This document shows, piece by piece, positions 1 to 8,693 of a stretch of DNA of 64,000 nucleotides. The translations under genes were made by a program, and so were the position numbers. A model generated the notes under the pieces. The model was not told the DNA's origin and made no database searches. It worked only from the letters and a program-made list of their open reading frames with translations. The stretch lies in the NCBI RefSeq assembly GCF_032818155.1, contig NZ_CP102589.1:1908001-1972000 (forward strand), given 5' to 3'. The stretch comes from Niallia taxi (GTDB lineage Bacteria > Bacillota > Bacilli > Bacillales > Cytobacillaceae). Positions within the stretch are counted from its first letter, which is position 1. Each line of letters begins with the position of its first letter.

Positions 1-86
1 TTACAGACTGGTATAAAAATAAACAAGAACAGCTGCATAAGCTCATAAAGCTAGAAACAATTTTTTTATATTGGAAGAAAAGGTAA
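1..86 (+). CDS. 3' end of an upstream gene, probably YppC (DUF2515)
   Basis: An open frame entered from the left edge codes for about 28 lysine-rich, helical residues ending in YWKKR and a TAA stop at 84-86. Only the tail is visible, so no domain can be seen. The gene lies directly before the yppD/yppE/yppG group. In Bacillus subtilis that place is held by yppC, next to recU and ponA, so a YppC-like DUF2515 protein is the best guess. The call rests on position and open frame only. Confidence 0.35.
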   Translation, partial: TDWYKNKQEQLHKLIKLETIFLYWKKR

Positions 87-222
87 ATGTCGAATCAATG
101 AAGGGGGGATTGGTGAATTCTTGCTTTCTTTGACGAATCACTTCTAGTTTTGTCATGCGTGCAGGAGTTAAAAGGAAAAAGGAGAATTCAGTATACACAA
201 AATGGCGCTTGGAGGGGATTAA

Positions 223-480
223 ATGTCTGTTTATAATAAAGAGGAATTGCTGAAAATGCTGCAAGGAATTCAAGAGGACGTGGAAGAGCTCGATTTTTTA
301 TTAAGAAACAGAACCGAATCAGTTAAGAAGGATATTATTTTGCATGAAAGAACACTTGATGATTTGGAAAGAGAGCTTACAGATATAGAAAGCAGGTGCT
401 TTAATACGCACGAGGAAAAAGAGTATGTAACAGCAATCTTAAAAAGGCCAGTATCTTTAAAACTTGAACTAGGATCATAA
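223..480 (+). CDS. small coiled-coil protein in the yppD position
   Basis: This 85-residue protein is acidic and strongly helical. Residues 1-65 have the charged heptad look of a coiled coil, with a single Cys near residue 59. I see no signal peptide or membrane segment. The ATG at 223 follows a GGAGGGG ribosome binding site by 6 bases. It lies between a presumed yppC end and yppE, the place of yppD in B. subtilis. I do not recognise a characterised family and infer no function. The start and reading frame are well supported. Confidence 0.75.
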   Translation: MSVYNKEELLKMLQGIQEDVEELDFLLRNRTESVKKDIILHERTLDDLERELTDIESRCFNTHEEKEYVTAILKRPVSLKLELGS

Positions 481-531
481 AAGCAATAAAATAGAGGGAA
501 AAACATGTGTTACGGGTAATGGAGTGCAGTT

Positions 532-888
532 ATGATGAATAGTCAACGTTTGAGAGAATTAACAGAAGAATTACATGCTTGTGCTGAGTATTTGGTTGAC
601 GTCTTCCAAAAAGTTAAAGCAAGCCAGAAAAGCAAGGATTTTTACGAGGTAGTTAGGCCATATGCAAACAAAGTAGCAGAACTGAATGCAGAGTGGAAGG
701 AAATAGCAGAATTATGGGTGAAAACAGAAAAGCCGCTTTATCTTCATCCAAGTCAAATTAGCACAGCGTCTGATCATTTGGAAGTTATGTCAATTCAAGC
801 CTTTTATAAGGAAACAAGTAGAAAAAGATTTATGGATTCAGCCAAGTCAGTACAATATATATTACAGACTGTTTTAGACAGACTATAA
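532..888 (+). CDS. yppE: YppE family protein (DUF1798)
   Basis: This all-helical protein of 118 residues has the DUF1798/YppE pattern: helix 1 with LHACAEYL, then a conserved WKEIAELW segment and a C-terminal helix. Structures exist for B. subtilis YppE (a four-helix bundle), but its role is unknown. There are ATG codons at 532 and 535. The ribosome binding site is weak (GGAGTG just upstream), so either could be used. It is 51 bases downstream of the small coiled-coil gene and probably co-transcribed with it. Confidence 0.88.
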   Translation: MMNSQRLRELTEELHACAEYLVDVFQKVKASQKSKDFYEVVRPYANKVAELNAEWKEIAELWVKTEKPLYLHPSQISTASDHLEVMSIQAFYKETSRKRFMDSAKSVQYILQTVLDRL

Positions 889-980
889 AGATCAGCATAA
901 TGTTTCTGGCAATGATGGTACACTTGTACCTTGCCAAGGAAGCATTATTTTTTTTGATGTTGTTACAATACCAAGTAGGC

Positions 981-1006
981 ACCAATGGGCACATTTTTCA
1001 TAAGAT
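981..1006 (+). promoter_or_regulatory. candidate sigma-K promoter of yppG
   Basis: The sequence AC at 981-982, a 16-base spacer and CATAAGAT at 999-1006 fit the mother-cell sigma-K consensus (AC, 16-17 bases, CATANNNT). It lies 32 bases before the yppG start. This fits a gene for a spore-coat-like protein. The motif is short, so chance occurrence is possible. Confidence 0.4.
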
Positions 1007-1037
1007 AAAAAGGGAGTATGAACAGGAGGGGTTTTCT

Positions 1038-1583
1038 ATGAACCAAAATATAAATATGCATGCACCATATTACGAGCATGCCTACATGAACGGCCATGCT
1101 TCATACCCCCAAAACATTCACTTACAGCAGCATGGCCGCGCATTCAATCCATACATGAATATGAATCAAGGCTGGAACGGGATGATGAATCAGAATCATG
1201 CCGCACAAATGTACGGCAATGAAAACAATCAACCGTATTATCAGCAGCAACAAGCTTATTCTGGTTATGAACAAAATTATTTCCACCCGCAAAACGGCTA
1301 TAAGCCAAACCATCAAAATGTGTTTCAAAATCCGCTGCAACAGCAAGAAGAGGCATATCAACCAATGATGCAAAACATGCAACAGCAATATATGAATCCG
1401 TATCCGAAGCAATCATTTATCCCCAAAAAACAAGGCAATATGAAAGGGTTAATGAATTCATTCAAAACCCAGGATGGCACATTTGACTTCAATAAAATGC
1501 TTGATACAGCAGGAATGATGATGAATGCGATGAATCAGGTTACAGGTGTGGTCAAGGGGGTAGGAGGAATATTCAAAGTGTAG
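1038..1583 (+). CDS. yppG: YppG family, spore-coat-like protein
   Basis: The 181-residue protein has a long N-terminal half (residues about 1-130) very rich in Asn, Gln, Met, Tyr and His. The ordered C-terminal tail contains FDFNKMLDTAGMMMNAMNQV, the hallmark of the YppG family. Proteins of this make-up are usual in spore coats. The frame stays open back to 900, but the ATG at 1038 has a strong AGGAGGGG site 7 bases upstream and matches the family length. A sigma-K-like promoter is just upstream and a strong terminator just downstream, so it can be a single-gene late-sporulation unit. Confidence 0.83.
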   Translation: MNQNINMHAPYYEHAYMNGHASYPQNIHLQQHGRAFNPYMNMNQGWNGMMNQNHAAQMYGNENNQPYYQQQQAYSGYEQNYFHPQNGYKPNHQNVFQNPLQQQEEAYQPMMQNMQQQYMNPYPKQSFIPKKQGNMKGLMNSFKTQDGTFDFNKMLDTAGMMMNAMNQVTGVVKGVGGIFKV

Positions 1584-1605
1584 CAGGCAGGTTAGAACAT
1601 AAAAA

Positions 1606-1637
1606 AACTTGCTGCCAAAAGCAGCAAGTTTTTTTTG
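1606..1637 (+). terminator. intrinsic terminator after yppG
   Basis: A perfect 10-bp stem AACTTGCTGC/GCAGCAAGTT with a 5-base loop is followed by a run of T. A-rich sequence on the left makes it usable from the minus strand too. Confidence 0.9.
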
Positions 1638-1651
1638 CCTTTTCTTTTCTC

Positions 1652-1804
1652 TTACCAGCGATGGGCTTTTGCATTGCTTCGCAAAATAAGATTATTCCTA
1701 GAAATTTCCGTATGTCCATTTACTTGAGACTTGGAACGTTTAGGTCTAGTCCAATTGTGATGAAAAAGCTCAGAATGAGAATCCAAATTATCTTTGTAGC
1801 TCAT
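1652..1804 (-). CDS. YpzG-like small protein
   Basis: A 50-residue minus-strand gene. Its start at 1804 follows a GAGGTGAT ribosome binding site. The product is basic and hydrophilic, with the pattern HNWTRPKRSKSQVNG near the middle and a later ILR(S)NA segment. This resembles the YpzG family of small Bacillus proteins (aromatic-x-x-PK-x-x-x-x-QVNG core). These are conserved in spore formers and of unknown role. The gene faces the yppG terminator and lies downstream of hsp20 on the same strand. The gene is credible; the family name is from memory of the motif. Confidence 0.68.
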   Translation of the reverse strand: MSYKDNLDSHSELFHHNWTRPKRSKSQVNGHTEISRNNLILRSNAKAHRW

Positions 1805-1833
1805 CAAATCACCTCTTAGCAAGATTTAAAGAA

Positions 1834-1877
1834 AAAGGAATGTCCAAAAAGGAATGAACCTTTGTGGAACATCCTTT
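1834..1877 (-). terminator. probable terminator of hsp20 (minus strand)
   Basis: An imperfect inverted repeat (AAAGGAATGTCC and GGAACATCCTTT) is read from hsp20. On the minus strand it is followed by a T-rich stretch. Confidence 0.5.
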
Positions 1878-1923
1878 AGTATGTGTCAATTATCATTTCT
1901 TTAGTCTCGACTAGATTTTTATA

Positions 1924-2400
1924 TTATGAATGGATACTGATTTTTTTCCCTTTTTGTTTTTTGACAGTGATTGTCAACAGTCCATTTTGATAAACTGCTC
2001 TTACTTTATTTTCGACGACAGGATAGGGGAGAGCTATTGTTCTTGCATTTTGCTTGTATGTTTGGCTTTTATGAATGATTTGCTGCTTATTATTTTCCTC
2101 TTGAACAAGCTCTAAATGGGTAACACTAATTGTAATACGGTTATCAATTATATCTATGTGTATTTGTTCTTTGTTTACTCCTGGCAGCTCTGCTGTGATG
2201 ACATGTTCGTTCTCTGTTTCCTTAACAGAAACAGGAAAGGAAACATTAGGAAAAGGATTGCTGAAAAACTCATCCATTGATTGCAGGAAGTTCTTTACAG
2301 GCTTTTCCTGAAAAAATTGGTTCATGGATTTTTTGAAAAATCCAAAGTTCTCCTGTCTGGTGGCATCGTTTTTTTTAGGGTCTATTGGAAATTGCGACAT
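1924..2400 (-). CDS. Hsp20/alpha-crystallin small heat-shock protein
   Basis: Small heat-shock proteins hold unfolding proteins in soluble oligomers. This 158-residue product has a variable N-terminal arm (about 1-55). The alpha-crystallin domain (about 56-150) carries the conserved ELPGV motif after strand 3 and the NGLLTITV signature near residue 140. The C-terminal tail ends KKISIHS, with an IxI-like element typical of oligomer contacts. The ATG at 2400 follows AAAGGAGG with good spacing. It is transcribed alone, away from the hydrolase gene. No CIRCE element is visible in its leader. Confidence 0.93.
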   Translation of the reverse strand: MSQFPIDPKKNDATRQENFGFFKKSMNQFFQEKPVKNFLQSMDEFFSNPFPNVSFPVSVKETENEHVITAELPGVNKEQIHIDIIDNRITISVTHLELVQEENNKQQIIHKSQTYKQNARTIALPYPVVENKVRAVYQNGLLTITVKKQKGKKISIHS

Positions 2401-2573
2401 CTTGCGACATCCTCCTTTTTGTTAAGCATTTTTGATTTAGTTTATGCACATATGAAAGGTGGGTGCTTATCCAATAAAATTGGGTAAAATAAACTGGAGA
2501 ATTACCTATTTTAAAATAATCGAGAAATAGCTAAAATAAAATTAAAAACAAAGCATATAAGGAGTTAATAGTT

Positions 2574-3359
2574 ATGGAAATAGTAACAATAGACAATCGG
2601 GAGCTGGCATATGTAGAAAAAGGAAAAAGCCATGCAAACACAGTTGTCCTTATTCACGGATTTTGTGGAAGTTCTGATTACTGGAAAAAAATAATCGAAC
2701 CATTGTCTAATACATATCATATAATTGCAGTTGATCTGCGTGGCCATGGTCGTTCAACCTTTGATGGAGCAGCATTTGAAATGGAGGATCTAGCAAGGGA
2801 CGTGAAAGTCCTCTTAGACAGGATAGGATTAGATTCTGTGTATCTTTTTGGCCACTCGCTTGGCGGATATGTCACATTGGCATTTGCAGAGCTATTTCCA
2901 GAAAGCCTGAAAGGATATGGGCTTATTCACTCGACAGCTTATCCAGATAGTGATGAAGGGAAAGCAGGCAGGCTAAAAGCAATTGAAAAGATTCAAGATT
3001 TAGGAATACAAACGTTTATTGATGGTCTTATCCCTAATTTGTTTGCAGATAAGTATATGGCTGCAAATCCCGCAGATGTCGAAGACGTGAAGGAGATTGG
3101 ATATAACACAGATCCTCTTGCTGCAATGGAAACATTGGCAGCTATGAGAAAGCGCTCAGACCGGAATGCAGTAATCGATAATCAGGAGATTCCATTTCTG
3201 CTTGTGCAGGGACAGTTTGATAAGATTGTTCCTAAAGACAGGGCAATAAACTCCTCAGCTCCATTTGTAGTGGTGAAAGACCTTGATGCAGGACATATGG
3301 GCATGATTGAAAACCCAGACGGCCTTCTTTCTATACTGGCAGAATTTATCGGGAGCTAA
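2574..3359 (+). CDS. alpha/beta hydrolase
   Basis: This 261-residue enzyme has the alpha/beta-hydrolase fold. An HGFCGS oxyanion-hole loop lies near residue 29, DLRGHGRS near 54 and the nucleophile elbow GHSLGG near 95. An acid is near 218 (GQFDKIVP) and the catalytic His is in DAGHMG near 241. The family includes esterases, haloperoxidase-like and MenH-like enzymes, and the substrate cannot be told from sequence. The start follows AAGGAG. It stands alone between hsp20 and mrfA and ends before a weak terminator. Confidence 0.92.
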   Translation: MEIVTIDNRELAYVEKGKSHANTVVLIHGFCGSSDYWKKIIEPLSNTYHIIAVDLRGHGRSTFDGAAFEMEDLARDVKVLLDRIGLDSVYLFGHSLGGYVTLAFAELFPESLKGYGLIHSTAYPDSDEGKAGRLKAIEKIQDLGIQTFIDGLIPNLFADKYMAANPADVEDVKEIGYNTDPLAAMETLAAMRKRSDRNAVIDNQEIPFLLVQGQFDKIVPKDRAINSSAPFVVVKDLDAGHMGMIENPDGLLSILAEFIGS

Positions 3360-3460
3360 AAAGTTCAAGGTAATTGCTGGAAGGATTTATGATCGGTTTA
3401 AAGGCAAAAAACCTTAAAGTGCTTGTGTGCCAACATAATTTTAGATGTGAAATATTGGAG

Positions 3461-3495
3461 AAAAGGGCTTGATGAAAACAGGTCCTTTTTCTTTT
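3461..3495 (+). terminator. probable terminator after the hydrolase gene
   Basis: An 11-bp stem with two G-T pairs (AAAAGGGCTTG and CAGGTCCTTTT) has a 7-base loop and is followed by TTCTTTTC. It separates the hydrolase gene from mrfA. Confidence 0.55.
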
Positions 3496-3560
3496 CATTT
3501 ATATGCTGGAAAACCAAACGTTTATTCGGTATATTAGGTACAAGAGGTGAAGGGATAAGC

Positions 3561-5810
3561 ATGATAAGAAAAAAATCACTTTCTGAACTTATTGAAGAAT
3601 TAAGGAAAAATGAAAATATCATCAACTGGCATGAGATGGAGCCACAGGAAGCAAAAACCAGGCCAATGCCAGAAAGTGTCGACAATAGAATTAAGCTTGC
3701 ATTGCAAAAAAGGGGGATTGGCGAATTATACAGCCACCAATATTCAGCTTACGAAACATTGCAAAAGGGTGAAAATATCGTTGCAGTAACCCCCACTGCT
3801 TCAGGTAAAACATTATGCTATAACTTGCCTGTTCTTCAGTCCATTGCAGAAAATGACGCAAATCGCGCCCTTTATATTTTTCCAACAAAGGCGTTGGCAC
3901 AAGATCAAAAAAGTGAGTTGAATGAAATTATCAATGAGATGGGCATTGACATTAAAAGCTACACGTATGATGGTGATACGTCACCAACAATTCGTCAGGT
4001 TGTCAGGAAAGCCGGACATATTGTCATTACAAATCCTGATATGCTTCATTCAGCCATATTGCCGCATCACACAAAGTGGGTCAGCTTATTTGAGAATCTA
4101 AAGTATGTCGTTATAGATGAACTGCATACATATCGGGGCGTTTTTGGTAGCCATGTGGCTAATGTAATTAGGAGACTGAAGCGGATTTGCAAGTTTTATG
4201 GCAGTGAGCCAATCTTTATTTGCACTTCTGCAACCATTGCAAACCCAAAAGAATTGGCAGAACAGCTGACAGGCAATCCAATGCGTCTCATTGACGATAA
4301 CGGGGCACCAAGAGGCAGAAAGCATTTTGTTTTTTATAACCCGCCAATTGTAAATAAACCGCTGAATATCCGCAAAAGCGCAACAGTTGAAGTAAATCAG
4401 CTTGCTAAAAATTTCTTAAAAAACAAAATCCAGACAATTGTTTTTGCTCGGAGCAGGGTGAGAGTTGAAATAATTTTGAGCCACATACAGGAACTCGTCA
4501 AAGATAAAATTGGACCGAAATCGATTAGAGGCTATCGCGGGGGATATCTTCCGAAACAGCGCCGGGAAATTGAAAAGGGACTGCGCGATGGCGATATTTT
4601 AGGGGTAGTGAGCACAAACGCTCTAGAGCTTGGTGTTGATATCGGACAATTGCAGGTGTGTGTGATGACAGGATATCCTGGCAGTGTTGCAAGTACATGG
4701 CAACAGGCAGGACGCGCTGGCAGAAGGCATGGGGAAGCACTTATATTAATGGTGGCAAGCTCTACACCAATTGATCAGTATATTGTTCAAAATCCAGACT
4801 ATTTTTTTGACAAAACACCAGAATCAGCAAGAATCAACCCAGAGAATTTGATCATTTTAGTTGATCATTTAAAATGCGCGGCGTATGAGCTGCCATTAAA
4901 AGAAAAGGAAGAATTTGGACCGCTCGATGTTCAAGATATTCTTGAATATTTAGTAGAGGAAAAAGTAATTCACCAAAATGGCAATACGTTTTACTGGGCT
5001 AACCAGTCTTTTCCTGCAGGCAATATCAGTTTGCGCTCTGCTTCACAGGAAAATGTAGTAATTATTGATCAATCGGATACAGCAAACCATAAAATTATCG
5101 GAGAGATGGACAGATTTAGTGCGATGACCTTATTGCATGATGAGGCTATTTACTTGCATGAAGGTACGCAGTTTCAAGTGGAAAAGCTTGATTGGGACCA
5201 TAAGAAGGCGTACGTTCGCGAGGTGGATGTTGAATACTACACAGATGCAAATCTCGCCGTACAGCTGAAAGTTTTGGAAATAGATAAGAGTGAAAACAGG
5301 CAAAAAACAGCTATTCATTATGGAGACGTCTCCATTAATATTCTTCCTTCCATCTTTAAAAAAATCAAGCTGTCAACATTTGAAAACATCGGATCTGGTC
5401 CGATACATCTGCCAGAAGAAGAGCTTCATACAAGTGCTGCCTGGCTTGAACTAAAAGAGATAGATGAAAGTATTGGGGAAAAGACTTTAGAACAGCTGCT
5501 ATTAGGAATCTCCAATGTTCTTCAGCATGTAGTACCAGTACATGTAATGTGTGATCGTAATGATATTCATGTTGTTTCACAAATTAAAGCAAATCATACA
5601 GGACTGCCGACAATCTTCTTGTACGATCACTATCCAGGTGGAATTGGACTGGCAGAAGACGTTTATAAGCGGTTTGAACATGTGAAGGCCGCAGCAAAAA
5701 ACCTCATCCAAAAATGCCCGTGCGACGATGGCTGCCCTGCATGTATCGGAACCGAAATAGAAGGGATTGCCGCAAAGGCAAAAAGCATTAGAATACTTGA
5801 TATGTTTTAA
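3561..5810 (+). CDS. mrfA: MrfA, DEAD/DEAH-type DNA repair helicase (YprA)
   Basis: The 749-residue product matches the length of B. subtilis YprA, renamed MrfA. That enzyme works with MrfB in a UvrABC-independent removal of mitomycin C lesions. Visible motifs are Walker A TASGKT (about 79-84), DELH Walker B (about 183), SAT (about 220), a second RecA-like domain with QQAGRAGRR, and the C-terminal DUF1998 region with the four-Cys cluster CPCDDGCPAC (about 719-728) that marks this family. The frame extends upstream to 3423, but the ATG at 3561 has AGAGGTGA before it and gives the family length. mrfB follows after 58 bases. Confidence 0.95.
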   Translation: MIRKKSLSELIEELRKNENIINWHEMEPQEAKTRPMPESVDNRIKLALQKRGIGELYSHQYSAYETLQKGENIVAVTPTASGKTLCYNLPVLQSIAENDANRALYIFPTKALAQDQKSELNEIINEMGIDIKSYTYDGDTSPTIRQVVRKAGHIVITNPDMLHSAILPHHTKWVSLFENLKYVVIDELHTYRGVFGSHVANVIRRLKRICKFYGSEPIFICTSATIANPKELAEQLTGNPMRLIDDNGAPRGRKHFVFYNPPIVNKPLNIRKSATVEVNQLAKNFLKNKIQTIVFARSRVRVEIILSHIQELVKDKIGPKSIRGYRGGYLPKQRREIEKGLRDGDILGVVSTNALELGVDIGQLQVCVMTGYPGSVASTWQQAGRAGRRHGEALILMVASSTPIDQYIVQNPDYFFDKTPESARINPENLIILVDHLKCAAYELPLKEKEEFGPLDVQDILEYLVEEKVIHQNGNTFYWANQSFPAGNISLRSASQENVVIIDQSDTANHKIIGEMDRFSAMTLLHDEAIYLHEGTQFQVEKLDWDHKKAYVREVDVEYYTDANLAVQLKVLEIDKSENRQKTAIHYGDVSINILPSIFKKIKLSTFENIGSGPIHLPEEELHTSAAWLELKEIDESIGEKTLEQLLLGISNVLQHVVPVHVMCDRNDIHVVSQIKANHTGLPTIFLYDHYPGGIGLAEDVYKRFEHVKAAAKNLIQKCPCDDGCPACIGTEIEGIAAKAKSIRILDMF

Positions 5811-5868
5811 CATGATAAATTAAAAGATTAATATTCATGTTTAATAGGAACTTATTATAGGAGAAGCC

Positions 5869-7134
5869 ATGTCTATTAAAAATAAATTGCAGCGTTTAAA
5901 ACCACATTTAAATACTGGCACAAGCAGTCAGGAGCCACCAGTTTCTGAGCCTGAGCCAAAAGGAGTAGAAATTCCTTTTTTGGATGTATGGGCAAGTGAG
6001 AATGTCACTCCTTATTGGGTGGATGATAAATACTGCCTCATACGTGAGGTCAGATATCCAATTTCCTTTGAACACGGCAACTATGCCTTTCAAGATTTTT
6101 TGACAAGTGTACATGCATGGAATCAGTCTGATTATCGTCATCCGTTGTCCGCTAAAGGACACAAGGCAGAAGACCTGTTCTTTTTTGACACGGAGACGAC
6201 TGGATTAGGAGGAGGAGCTGGCAATAGTATCTTTATCCTTGGGTATGCAGTTGTGAAGGATGCAGAAATTGTGCTGAAGCAGCATATTTTGCCGAATCCC
6301 GGTGCAGAGGTGCCACTGTTTAAAAGCTTTTTGGAGAATGTGGATTATACAACACTAGTTACCTATAATGGCAAAGCCTTTGACTGGCCACAAGTTAAGA
6401 CAAGGCATGTGTTCGTGAAGGAGCATGTGCCGAAGCTTCCTGAATTTGGCCATTTTGATTTATATCATGCTTCACGAAGAATGTGGAAGCATAAGCTAGA
6501 ACGAACAAAGCTTTCCATTGTTGAAAAGGAAGTCCTTGGTGTGGAAAGACATGATGATATTCCTGGTTTTCTTGCGCCAATGATATATTTTGATTTCGTA
6601 GAAAGAAAAGACCCAGAAGGCATGCTTGGGATATTAAAGCATAACGAGATAGATATTCTCTCCCTCATAACACTTTACACACATATCAGCTTTCAATTAT
6701 TAAACAAGGATGTCAATATGTCGGCTAGAGAAACATACGAGGTCGGCAGATGGTATGCTTCCTTAGGAGAAAACGCACAAGCTGTTGAAAGTCTGTCAGC
6801 CATCATAGATGGAAGCAGTGAAGAAAATGTAATGGCAAAATTCATCTTGGCAAAGCAATACAAAAAGGAAAAAAACTATACGGAAGCAACATTACTATGG
6901 GAGGGTATTATTGAAGCAGAGGGCAAGGTAGACAATAAGATAGTGTTTGAGTCCTATATTGAAGCAGCAAAACTCCTGGAACATAAAGTGAAGGATTTAG
7001 AAAAAGCATTAGCGTATACAAAAAGAGCATTTATGCTGATAGAGGGAACAGAATATGCTGAAAAGCCCCGCTTATTAACAGATATTCACAAAAGGGAGCT
7101 GCGCTTGCAGAGGAAAATAGGTATATTAACCTAA
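5869..7134 (+). CDS. mrfB: MrfB, DEDD-type exonuclease with TPR-like tail (YprB)
   Basis: The partner of MrfA in mitomycin-lesion repair. The 421-residue protein has a ribonuclease-H-like exonuclease domain (about 95-270). DTETTG (about 107) supplies the first acids, YNGKAFDWP near 168 carries the next, and HNEIDILSL near 262 the last. The C-terminal part (about 280-410) has repeated helical pairs with alanines and tyrosines, like TPR. It lies downstream of mrfA with its own GGAG site and is probably co-transcribed. The N-terminal 50 residues are low complexity. Confidence 0.93.
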   Translation: MSIKNKLQRLKPHLNTGTSSQEPPVSEPEPKGVEIPFLDVWASENVTPYWVDDKYCLIREVRYPISFEHGNYAFQDFLTSVHAWNQSDYRHPLSAKGHKAEDLFFFDTETTGLGGGAGNSIFILGYAVVKDAEIVLKQHILPNPGAEVPLFKSFLENVDYTTLVTYNGKAFDWPQVKTRHVFVKEHVPKLPEFGHFDLYHASRRMWKHKLERTKLSIVEKEVLGVERHDDIPGFLAPMIYFDFVERKDPEGMLGILKHNEIDILSLITLYTHISFQLLNKDVNMSARETYEVGRWYASLGENAQAVESLSAIIDGSSEENVMAKFILAKQYKKEKNYTEATLLWEGIIEAEGKVDNKIVFESYIEAAKLLEHKVKDLEKALAYTKRAFMLIEGTEYAEKPRLLTDIHKRELRLQRKIGILT

Positions 7135-7256
7135 GTGGGAAAATTAAAAAGCCACTATTTACCTTGTTGTCTTAAGCAACCTTTCCTATTAAAATAAGAT
7201 AGAACTGATAAATCCCTTCATTTTCAAACAATATTTTACAAGTTATTGGAGTGTGC

Positions 7257-7355
7257 ATGTTGTATAAAGTCGTAATGTTCATGTTTTTTGTTGTTGTTTG
7301 CCTGACTGCCATCCTATTTTCGTCATTAAAAGAAAATCTATACGCTTTATTATGA
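7257..7355 (+). CDS. candidate 32-residue membrane peptide
   Basis: An ATG at 7257 stands 5 bases after GGAG (7248-7251) and opens a 32-codon frame. The product has one hydrophobic helix (VVMFMFFVVVCLTAILF) followed by SSLKENLYALL. It lies in the gap between mrfB and cotD and has no overlapping gene. Single-span peptides of this size, such as Prli42-like or sporulation peptides, exist in Bacillaceae, but I cannot match it to a named family. Evidence is the ribosome binding site, spacing and clear amphipathic design. Confidence 0.45.
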   Translation: MLYKVVMFMFFVVVCLTAILFSSLKENLYALL

Positions 7356-7393
7356 ATAAATAAATTAACTGAAATTTAGGTGTTTGTATTAGT

Positions 7394-7420
7394 ACAAGAT
7401 AACCTCTCCCGACATAAGTT
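7394..7420 (+). promoter_or_regulatory. candidate sigma-K promoter of cotD
   Basis: AC at 7394-7395, a 17-base spacer and CATAAGTT at 7413-7420 fit the sigma-K consensus. cotD of B. subtilis is a known sigma-K gene. The element is 43 bases upstream of the start codon. Confidence 0.5.
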
Positions 7421-7463
7421 GTTACTGTAAGATAATTATACAAAACGGAGAGGAGATTTTAAA

Positions 7464-7820
7464 ATGCATTGCAAACCTAATGTATTACCAGCAATCTGTC
7501 ACCCAACTAAATGTTGCGTGAACCACACGTTCCAAAACAATATTGTTCCTCATATTCACCCAACTCATACTACTACAGTAAACCACGTGAATTATGAGCA
7601 CCAACATTTCTTCCCACAAACACAATCTGTACAAAATGTGGTGACAAACACGCAAGCAAATATGGGGCCAGCACCAGTTCCATTCCCAATGCCTCAACAA
7701 CCTGCACAAACTGGTGGCGTTCCATTTACAGCTACTGGAACAGCTTTTCCTGGAGGAGCTCCAGGCGGTTTCCCAGGTGGATTCCAGGGTGGATTCCCAG
7801 GTGGTTTTCCTAGAAGATAA
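7464..7820 (+). CDS. cotD: spore coat protein CotD
   Basis: CotD is an inner-coat protein of Bacillus spores. This 118-residue product begins with the family pattern of a short Cys-containing N-terminus (CHPTKCCVNH), then a His/Thr/Asn-rich segment (HIHPTHTTTVNHVNYEHQHF, about 33-52). It ends in a Gly/Phe/Pro tail built of GGFPGGF repeats from about residue 95. The start follows GGAGAGGAG. A sigma-K-like promoter precedes it and a hairpin follows it. The position between mrfB and ypsA matches B. subtilis. Confidence 0.93.
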   Translation: MHCKPNVLPAICHPTKCCVNHTFQNNIVPHIHPTHTTTVNHVNYEHQHFFPQTQSVQNVVTNTQANMGPAPVPFPMPQQPAQTGGVPFTATGTAFPGGAPGGFPGGFQGGFPGGFPRR

Positions 7821-7837
7821 AACTTACTAAAACTTTC

Positions 7838-7872
7838 ATGGCTGCCAATTTTCACTCGGCAGCCATTTAATA
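7838..7872 (+). terminator. hairpin terminator after cotD
   Basis: A perfect 9-bp stem ATGGCTGCC/GGCAGCCAT has an 11-base loop, followed by TTTAAT. The T-run is short. Confidence 0.65.
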
Positions 7873-8062
7873 TGAACTCGAGGAAAAAAATTTCTCTTTT
7901 TGCCAAAAATGCTTATAATGGTTCATATGGAGAAATAACTAAGTCTTATTTGCAAAAATTGTAAATAATGTGGTTATTTTTTATAAGGAACAGAAATAGA
8001 TTAATTAAGGTTAAATAAGTGCAGAAAAATAAGAAGTTTATAGGCAAGGGAATGGGCAATTC

Positions 8063-8623
8063 ATGAAGGTAGCAGCTATTTCAGGCTATAAGCCATTTGA
8101 AATTGGCTTGTTTAAAAAAAATGATCCTGCAGTCGAGTACATAAAAAAAGCGATACGAAAAGAACTGGAGCAGTTGCTTGAAGAGGGGCTTGAATGGGTG
8201 CTAATAAGCGGCCAGCTAGGTACAGAGCTCTGGGCAGCTGAGGTTGTATATGATATGCAGATAAATGGTCATTCAGAATTAAAGCTTGGAGTTGTGACTC
8301 CATTTTTAAACCAAGAGCAAGGTTGGAAGGAAGAAAATAAAGAATGGTATGAAGAGATTTTGATGCAGGCAGACTTTGTCGATTCTGTATCAAAAAAGGA
8401 TTATGAAGGTCCGAACCAGCTGCGAATGAAAAATGTGTTTTTGTTGCAAAAAAGTGATGTGTTGCTGATGTTTTACGATACAGAAAAAACAGGGAGTCCT
8501 AAATATTTATACGATCTTGCAGCACAATATAAGGAAAGAAATAATTATGACATCCGGTTAATCGGTTTTTATGACCTGCAAGCAATTGTAGATGAAGAAC
8601 AATATAACAATGACTTCTTCTAG
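8063..8623 (+). CDS. ypsA: YpsA, SLOG-family protein
   Basis: YpsA proteins belong to the SLOG superfamily (Rossmann-like, nucleotide-derived ligand binding). They are linked to cell division in Firmicutes, and the gene is almost always next to gpsB, as here. The 186-residue product has the family start (VAAISGYKPFE), a conserved ISGQLGTELWAAEV glycine loop near residue 49, and a later LLMFYDTEKTGSPKYL segment near 133. The binding partner or ligand is not settled. gpsB follows after 70 bases. Confidence 0.94.
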   Translation: MKVAAISGYKPFEIGLFKKNDPAVEYIKKAIRKELEQLLEEGLEWVLISGQLGTELWAAEVVYDMQINGHSELKLGVVTPFLNQEQGWKEENKEWYEEILMQADFVDSVSKKDYEGPNQLRMKNVFLLQKSDVLLMFYDTEKTGSPKYLYDLAAQYKERNNYDIRLIGFYDLQAIVDEEQYNNDFF

Positions 8624-8693
8624 AAAAATTGACAAATCGGTAAATGTTTGAAAAAATTACTTAAATACGGCAATTGACTGAGGTGAGCGGAAT

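Noticed and set aside
900..1037. N-terminal extension of the yppG frame
   Set aside because: The region has no ribosome site at 900 and holds a sigma-K-like promoter; the ATG at 1038 has AGGAGGGG and gives the family length.
1122..1416. Two long minus-strand frames inside yppG
   Set aside because: They are shadows of the Gln/Asn/Met-rich low-complexity coding sequence; neither has a ribosome site.
7750..7815. Short tandem repeat in the cotD 3' end as a possible mobile or regulatory repeat
   Set aside because: It encodes the GGFPGGF repeats of the coat protein and needs no other explanation.
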